DNA of 64,000 bases. Origin: Mytilinidion resinicola. Lineage: Eukaryota > Ascomycota > Dothideomycetes > Mytilinidiales > Mytilinidiaceae. Made by a program: the position numbers and the translations under genes. A model generated the notes under the pieces. It had not been told where the DNA came from and did no database searches. It saw only the letters and a program-made list of their open reading frames with translations. Location of the stretch: NCBI RefSeq assembly GCF_010093595.1, contig NW_022985449.1, positions 1,254,424-1,318,423 on the forward strand, read 5' to 3'. This document shows positions 57,439-64,000 of this stretch, piece by piece. Within the stretch, counting starts at the first letter, position 1; each line of letters opens with the position of its first letter.

Positions 57439-58609
57439 GTTGCGAGGTCAAACCGTCTAAAGGTGTCCTGGAAGACCGAGTGCAATGATTTGTGTGACCA
57501 CACTTAGCGAATATACGAAGCTGTGGAGCTTGGAAGCTACTTTGAGATAAGCGCTGCGAGACTCACGCCTAAACTGATGCAGTGATCGGGCCGATAGACA
57601 AAAAGAGTCAGGATAGCCGACCAACATGCATGCTGCCCGATGATCGGAGACTTTGACTTTCTGCGCATTATTTCGGTCCTACAATACCTCCTCGCTCCTT
57701 TGTAACTTCGAAAGCTCAACCTCTGAACAGCCACACAGTAGTTGATACACGACGATGAAGCTACATAGCGATGAGTTCGTGTGTCAATTCCCCTGTCACT
57801 GCTGGACATGCTTCATACAGTGTCATGAATCTGCTTGAGACGAATGTCTGTCACTTTGACCCGACTGAACTCTCACTAGGCCACTTCAAACAGCGCTGTC
57901 TTTAGCCGGTGCAGATAGTTGACCTCTGTCCAGCAGCCTTGACTCTTCTGGATACTTCCTTCAGCTTCTAACCACACGTCCCGCTAACTAGGATAGAAAA
58001 GCTTGCCTCATATTTACGAAATCTGCCATGACGAAGCCGATCACTCTTGGATACAGACCTGTATCTTGACATCAGCTCACTCTTCATTCATCCCTCACCT
58101 CACAATACCAGGAAGCTACTAGTCTGTTCACTATTTGGTCTAGAGTGCTTCACTGCATTTCAGAAAATGTCGGCTGGCGCCCAAATCCGCCCAACCCGGC
58201 CGTCTCTCAATGAGCTAAACTTGCGGCCTAACAGTGCTGGACAGGTCGTATCAAGCTCGCTCATTCCACAGACAAATGAGATGGCTTTGCTGCCGTTTCT
58301 CGGGCCTGAGGTTGGCGTAGTCGTCACATGACAGGTGCACTAGCGTGTTTTGATCTCATGGTCCAAGCTTCCAAACTTCGATCCCTCAACGCGCCCCGAC
58401 GCGACATCAACTCAACATCCTCACCCACATTCTCTATGCTAAATGCATATTTAGTTTGATCGCGCGACTGCACCGCAAGCAGCGTCTCTTTTTTCTAGAG
58501 AAGGCAAGTAACAATTATATGCCGAAACCCGCAACATCATGTTAACTGACTCCATTCAGATTCCTGGCATTACGGAACTCGCTCCTGTGAGCGAGGGCAT
58601 CATTCTAGA
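57439..58609. promoter_or_regulatory. Divergent promoter region
   Basis: About 1.2 kb between the 2H phosphoesterase and the methyltransferase gene. Only short frames. An out-of-frame upstream ATG at 58539 would start a 65-codon frame overlapping the methyltransferase start at 58610 and could damp its translation if transcribed. Confidence 0.4.
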
Positions 58610-61600
58610 ATGCTCAGCCGGATTACAAGCTTCTTTTCGCCTGCCCAAGGACAGAAGAGAAGCCATGCGGAATTTGAGCAAAACACAGCAGCGGGAGCTG
58701 AGGATGATCGGGACGAACTCATGCCCGACTACATAGCTGAAACTAGAAAGCCAACAGCTCCCCGGAAGCCGATCAGTGCGCTAAAGCCAACGCCTGCGCG
58801 AAAGCGAGCACCTACGCGTACGCCAGCACCTACCCGAAAGCCAGCGCCTGCTCGAAGACTCGATCCCGCCCGCAAGTTAAAAACAACGGGCAAACCTGCG
58901 ACACCCCGCAAACCTTTAGACAATGTACGGGTCACTTCGCAGAGGGCCAACGCGACCGTTCTTCCGCCAAAACGAATGATCTTGAGCCATGTTGAGAGTA
59001 CGTATGCTTCCATAGTTTGAGCAAGCGATTTGTTCTCCGCAAACCCTAACCCCATGCGCCGCGCTCTATATCAGCAGGCGCTTGCAGTGAATTTGCAATG
59101 GCTGACGAGTGGACAGTCCCTGTCATAAAGAAGCGCATGAACCCACTCCCCACACCCAGATCTGCTACCTCTACAGCTGCTCCCGCGATCACCGCCACAG
59201 AAAACGACCTCGAAGATTCATCACCCGCACGACCCCGCCGCAAGAGGGCTCGTGTTTCGTACGTGGAAACGTGGAATATCCCAGTATCAGACGATTCTAG
59301 CAACGAGGTTGATGACGAAGAGAGTGATTCTGCGTCGACATTCTCTAGAGAAGAAGAGATGGAACTAGACGAAAGTAGCGACTACGAGGAAGACTCTGCT
59401 CACTCTGACGAGAGTTCGGAAGACATGATTGAGGACCCAGGGGAGGAAGATGTTGACGTTGACGTTGATGACGCCGCATCTGTGAACGAGGATGGTGCAC
59501 CAGTCACGAAATCGAAGGGCAAAGCAACATTTCCTAAGCTTGTGGAAATATCTCAGAGGAACGGAATCGATAGGAGCTTGCCTCCCATATCCGATATCAA
59601 GGAAATATTCAAGAAGATTGCTCAAAGAGCATTGGAGCTTGGACTAAAGGAATGTCTCGGTCCACTCCAAAGCCGGTTTTTGAATGTCGCAACCATGTGC
59701 TCGGGAACCGAAAGTCCTATCTTGGCATTGCAGTCGATAAACGACGGTAAGTTTCTGTCCCAATAGACATTCGGATTAGTACTTATATCTTTCAAAGCTC
59801 TGGAAGAGCTAGGACAACCCACCCTGCCCTTCAAACATTGCTTCAGTGCGGAAAGTGAGCCTTTCAAACAAGCATACATTGAGAGGAACTTCGATATCGA
59901 TATCATCTTTCGAGACATCGAAGAATTTACGATTGATGGCAAAGCCGCAACCAAAGCGTACACCGCATACGGCGCTTTAGTCCCAATTCCGAAAGATATC
60001 GACCTTTTGATCGCCGGCTTTGTGTGTAAGGATAGATCCATGCTCAATGCTAAGAAGAAAAAGGTCAATCAGAAAGGCCAGACACTCAATACGTTCAACG
60101 CGATCCTCGCATACGCCAAAGCTCACCGGCCTTCCATCGTCATCCTCGAAAATATTATGGGTGACCGGAAGGACTGGGAGGAATACAAGAAACGCTACGA
60201 GAATGAAGGTTTCGAGTGCAGCTTCGATAATCAATTCGACAACAAGAACTATTATTTGCCTCAGACTAGAAACCGAGGCTATATGATATGCCTGGATCGC
60301 AACAAGTTCGGCAAGGGAGTGAAGGAAGCTGTGACCAGGTGGCTCGATTTAGCGAAGAAATTTGAACGAAAAGCGAGTAGTCCACTCACAGAGTTCGTAC
60401 TACCGGCCGACGATCCCCGCGTCCAGCAAGCTCGCAAAGAATATCTGGCAAGGAACATTAATCAGGCAGGCAAAAAGGCTGATTGGGAGGTATGTCGCGG
60501 CCGGGCTGAAACTGAACGAAGTCATTACAAGCTCGGAGAGCAACGCCCCTTCACCAATTGGGTGAATGGAGGTTCCTGTGTTGCTCCGGACTATGTTGAC
60601 GGACCATGGCTCAAGCGTCAAGTGGAACGGGTCTGGGACTGCCTTGATGTCCATCTCCTCAGAAACGCAACTCCTCAGAGAGGCTCTTTCGACTCACGCT
60701 ACAAGATGCGCGTCTGGAATCTGTCACAGAACTGCGATAGATTCAAGGACACTCAGCCATTTGGAATAGCGCCATGTCTCACACCTACTGGAATTCCGTT
60801 CATGACAGACCGAGGTGCCAGAGCTACTGGCTACGATTTCTTGCTACTGCAGGGTATACCCATTGACAAGATCCTCTTCACCACCGAGACAGATGAACAA
60901 ATACAGGACCTGGGAGGAAACAGTATGGGTTCTACCGTCGTGGGCGTTGTAACGCTCTCGGCTCTAATTGTTGCGTTCAAATCTCTTCCAATTAAAGAGC
61001 GTCACACCACTCCTCAACTGAACACCCGGCTTTCTCATCCCGCATACCCAACAACAGGCCTTGAGTTACTTGAAAACCGTTCACTGCAAGAGCACCTCCA
61101 TACCAAAGTCGATGATATAGAGCGCTTGAAATCGGATGCACTCTCAAGTCGAAGTATGTGCTTTTGTGAGGGGCAAGGGCCATCGGTGTGCAATCTAATC
61201 CAACACTGTGAGTCTTGCAGACACACCGCCTGTACTCTCTGCGCTGGCAGCCCAGTACACGAATATGGGCCTACCCATACTAGCATGAGCACGCGCATGC
61301 GCCCACAGGATTTTCGACATAAATGGGAAGCTGCCTTTCCTACTAGAGTAACACTCGAGAAGCCGAAAGACTTTGGAAGCATCCGGAAACTATGGAGAGG
61401 GACAAAACCAGCCTTATCTCAGGATTATGCGAATATTGTCACTAGCATCTTTGACAAAGAACTACTATTACAACCCTTCACTCGATCCCGTTCTTGGAAA
61501 GTGCGATACGACTCTCCCGCGGCCCGACTCGAGCTCATCCTCGCGGAGACTCCCGAGTGGAGGCTCTATGCAAAGGCGTCATCATCCGAGAACATGGATG

Positions 61601-64000
61601 AAAGCACTAGGGCGGCATTTGAGCATCCTATAGCTCGTTCAGTCATTACAGATGGTAGACTTCTCCCTACTTCTTGGGAACCTTTCGTTCCTCAGGGACA
61701 GAAATTCAAGATTACGAGTCAACGCTCCGGAGAATTACGACCGTCATGGCGTGCAACATTAGGTCTACCTGAGTTCAAAGAAGAAAAGATGGCCACCGAA
61801 CTGATCATCGGCTCACAAAAAGGAGGACTCTCGGGCTTCGACTTCTCTGGGACATACACTCTGCGTCCCAAGTGCGGCACAGCAAAAGGCTACCTTTTCA
61901 GGAGAGTGCTGCCTCCCACTAGAAGCGGTGGGCAAGACGACGTTTTTCTTTTCCTCGATCCTTCACCGCTCGGAGATCCTCGAAATGACTGCTTTGTATT
62001 CAGCAAAGATCATGGCAGATTACCATGGGGAGAGCAGCGAGAAGTTATAGCTCGCTTGGACCCCGTCTGGGAGCCTCTGGTGGACAATAAATCAAAGCAA
62101 GATATCGCGAAAGTAGAGCACATTACCGCGACTGTGGACGGGGAATGGAGAAGCGACTCATCCTTCTCTGCGACTGTCTTGCCCGTTCACACCAAAATAT
62201 CTCTTCGGTCTCCCTTTCCGACGAAGCCATGGGCTGGATTGGCAATAGCAAGGGGTTGTTCGACTTTGGCGACGCTCCTGGAATGCAAGTTCGATCTCCC
62301 TAGTCACATCAATAGCCAATGGGCTAGCCGCAAACATATTGGCCTCAGAGACAAGTCTTTCTTCGACTCATTCTCTTTTGTTCTTAGGAGAATACAGAGC
62401 ATGCCGTCTTTGAACAAGTGGGAAAGTCTGGCAATGCCTTCAGACGAGCACTGTGAAACATGTGCACCAGCCACCCCTACTATTTTGTGGCAATTGAACC
62501 CGAAATCGAAACGGGGCGCTCCTGTTGTGGTACCTTACGAGCATCCCTTGGATGCTATAGGCTTCGAGAAGATGCTCAAAGAACGACCTGCACCGTTCAG
62601 GATCGAACTTGATGTTGGTACCCATGGCGGCAAAATCACCATCAGTCACAACGTTCAGACTATGGTTCATCGTGCTGTCGCTAGGCTTGCCGGCGTCGGG
62701 GATTCCCCAAGGGTGTCTTGGAAACTCATCACCGATGCATACGCTTCCGCAATGCACACGTTCCCACGTTTCACCTTGAAAGATAACGACGAGGACGACC
62801 CTGAGGCTACTCCGGATGGGATGAAAAAGCCACTTTTCGAGAAACAGGAACGTTCGCTAGCTTGGATGATCAGACAAGAAGACGATGCTGCACCGCCTTT
62901 TACACTCCGCGAAGTCGAGGAAGCAGCGCTCCCACATCTGAACTGGAGAGCCGAAGTCAAGGCTGAGAAAAATATCCGCATCAGAGGCGGCGTATTGGCA
63001 GATAAGGTTGGATTCGGCAAAACTATCCTGATCCTCGGACTGGCCCAGTCCGAATTTGACAAGAAATCAGATGAGGAAATCATTCGGGAAAACTCGCTGG
63101 CAAAAGGAAAGGGCCCAAGCCTCATTAACATATCCGCTACGCTTGTCGTTGCCTCCGGTAATATTACGAAGCAATGGAGAAGCGAAATCATAACATTCCT
63201 AGGAAAGAAGTATGATGGAAAAGAGACTCTGTTGATTGAAAACGCGAAGCAGCTCGAAAAGCTCTCTGTGGAAGACTTCACATGCGCGAAATTCATTATT
63301 GTGCAATGGAGAGTTCTATTCGATGCAAAATACGTGTCGAGACTGTCGCACTTGACGGCGATGCCAGAGCCGCTCACTACAAACGGGAGAGTCTTCGCTT
63401 CTTGGCTGGATCAAGCCATATCCCAGCTCCCTACTAACCTTCAAACCCTGAAGCGCGAAGGGATCCGCACATTCGAGGAAGATATTCAACGTCAATACGA
63501 ACGAAATCTCGCTAACCCTAAGCTTCACAAGGAGGTAGGTTCCAAGCAGTTACAGGCTTCTACAGGATCCCGATCATCGAAGAGCGTGCAGGAGGGAAAC
63601 GAGTTAGCTGATTTGAAATGGCCAGTCTTGCAGCTCTTCAGATACAATCGCATTGTTGTCGATGAATACCCATATTTACAAGCGGAGAAAGGAGGACGAG
63701 GTAAAGACAACAGCATCGGAGCCTACTTATCGATCACAAGACTTCAACGCGAGAAGATGTGGATTCTCTCTGGCACACCGGATCTTGATGACTTCAGCGA
63801 TGTGAAGCGCTTAGCGGCCTTCTTCCAGATCAATCTAGGCGCCGACACGAAAGCTCCTAGTGTCGTTACACGCCGTAACTTGCGAAAGATTGCGGAAGAC
63901 CGCAGTAAGACAGAAGAGTTCCTGAGCTTTCGAGAGAGCAGATCTAATGAGTGGCACCAACGCCGCCATGAATATGCACAGGGCTTCTTAGACAGATTCG
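58610..64000 (+). CDS. Dnmt5-type DNA methyltransferase: C5-MTase, zinc module, SNF2 ATPase (3' end outside window)
   Basis: Dnmt5 enzymes maintain CG methylation by ATP-driven recognition of hemimethylated DNA. Exons 58610-58997, 59075-59746 and 59798 to the window end give 1754 residues so far. The first intron (GTACGT, CCCTAAC branch, TATCAG) links a basic Pro/Arg-rich exon to the rest in phase. The N-terminus MLSRITSFFSP resembles a PCNA-binding peptide. Acidic sequence follows. The methyltransferase has motif I NVATMCSGTESP (Cys338 region), motif IV GFVCKDRSMLN with candidate catalytic Cys430, motif VI ILENIMG (Glu471) and motif VIII QTRNRG (Gln509). A Cys/His cluster starting at Cys808 (CFC...HCESC..HTAC..C) forms a RING-like zinc module. 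The SNF2 part shows Walker A DKVGFGKT (1422-1429), DEYP at 1642 and WILSGTP. RAD8/RAD5 helicases share the RING-SNF2 part but lack the methyltransferase. Confidence 0.9.

Noticed and set aside
59098..64000. Plain Rad5/Rad8-type helicase
   Set aside because: The same frame carries clear C5-methyltransferase motifs before the zinc and SNF2 parts.

Overview
The window is a piece of a filamentous ascomycete (Pezizomycotina) chromosome. Genes carry short introns of about 45-80 nt with GT-AG ends and CTAAC/CTGAC branch sites. The proteins are typical of moulds: a Kar9 microtubule protein, a fungal SAGA Hfi1/Ada1 subunit, a FUSC-type aromatic-acid exporter, a KXD1 BLOC-1 subunit and a STAND-type N-terminal domain. 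I cannot fix the class from the sequence; Dothideomycetes is a guess. All exon models below were built by hand from reading frame, splice-site and protein-family agreement.

Layout. 1-0.8 kb: 5' part of an MFS anion permease running off the left edge. 0.8-7 kb: a gene-poor, accessory-looking stretch holding one divergent mRNA guanylyltransferase-like gene followed by a degenerate tandem array. 7-11 kb: two minus-strand genes, a repeat-rich protein and a lysophospholipid acyltransferase with a long repetitive tail, which share a short sequence motif. 11.4-20.5 kb: a small unknown protein, a GXWXG/DUF4334 protein whose intron contains an assembly gap, a five-exon acylphosphatase, a 516-residue unknown protein, and Kar9. 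22.5-27.8 kb: a kelch membrane protein and Aip1. 27.8-30.3 kb: no intact gene, but a decayed fragment of cytosolic cysteinyl-tRNA synthetase. 30.3-33.4 kb: Hfi1/Ada1 and a seven-helix membrane protein. 34.4-41.5 kb: a STAND-N/PX/SH3 fusion, a PXA-PX-nexin C sorting nexin converging on it, and a hotdog thioesterase. 42.1-44.6 kb: two tandemly duplicated pseudokinase-like genes. 44.8-51.3 kb: the FUSC exporter, a GK-repeat protein and KXD1. 53.2-57.4 kb: Sec18/NSF and a 2H phosphoesterase. 58.6 kb to the right edge: a very large gene joining a C5 DNA methyltransferase, a zinc-binding module and a SNF2 helicase, i.e. a Dnmt5-type ATP-dependent maintenance methyltransferase, cut by the window end.

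The genes do not form one pathway. Several serve membrane traffic (Sec18, sorting nexin, KXD1, acyltransferase) or the cytoskeleton (Kar9, Aip1), as expected of ordinary chromosome. The points most worth attention are the Dnmt5 gene with a PCNA-binding-like N-terminus, the STAND-N/PX/SH3 fusion, the pair of degenerate kinases with a duplicated promoter block, and the divergent capping enzyme in the gene-poor segment. No tRNA, rRNA, CRISPR or intact transposon was recognised.
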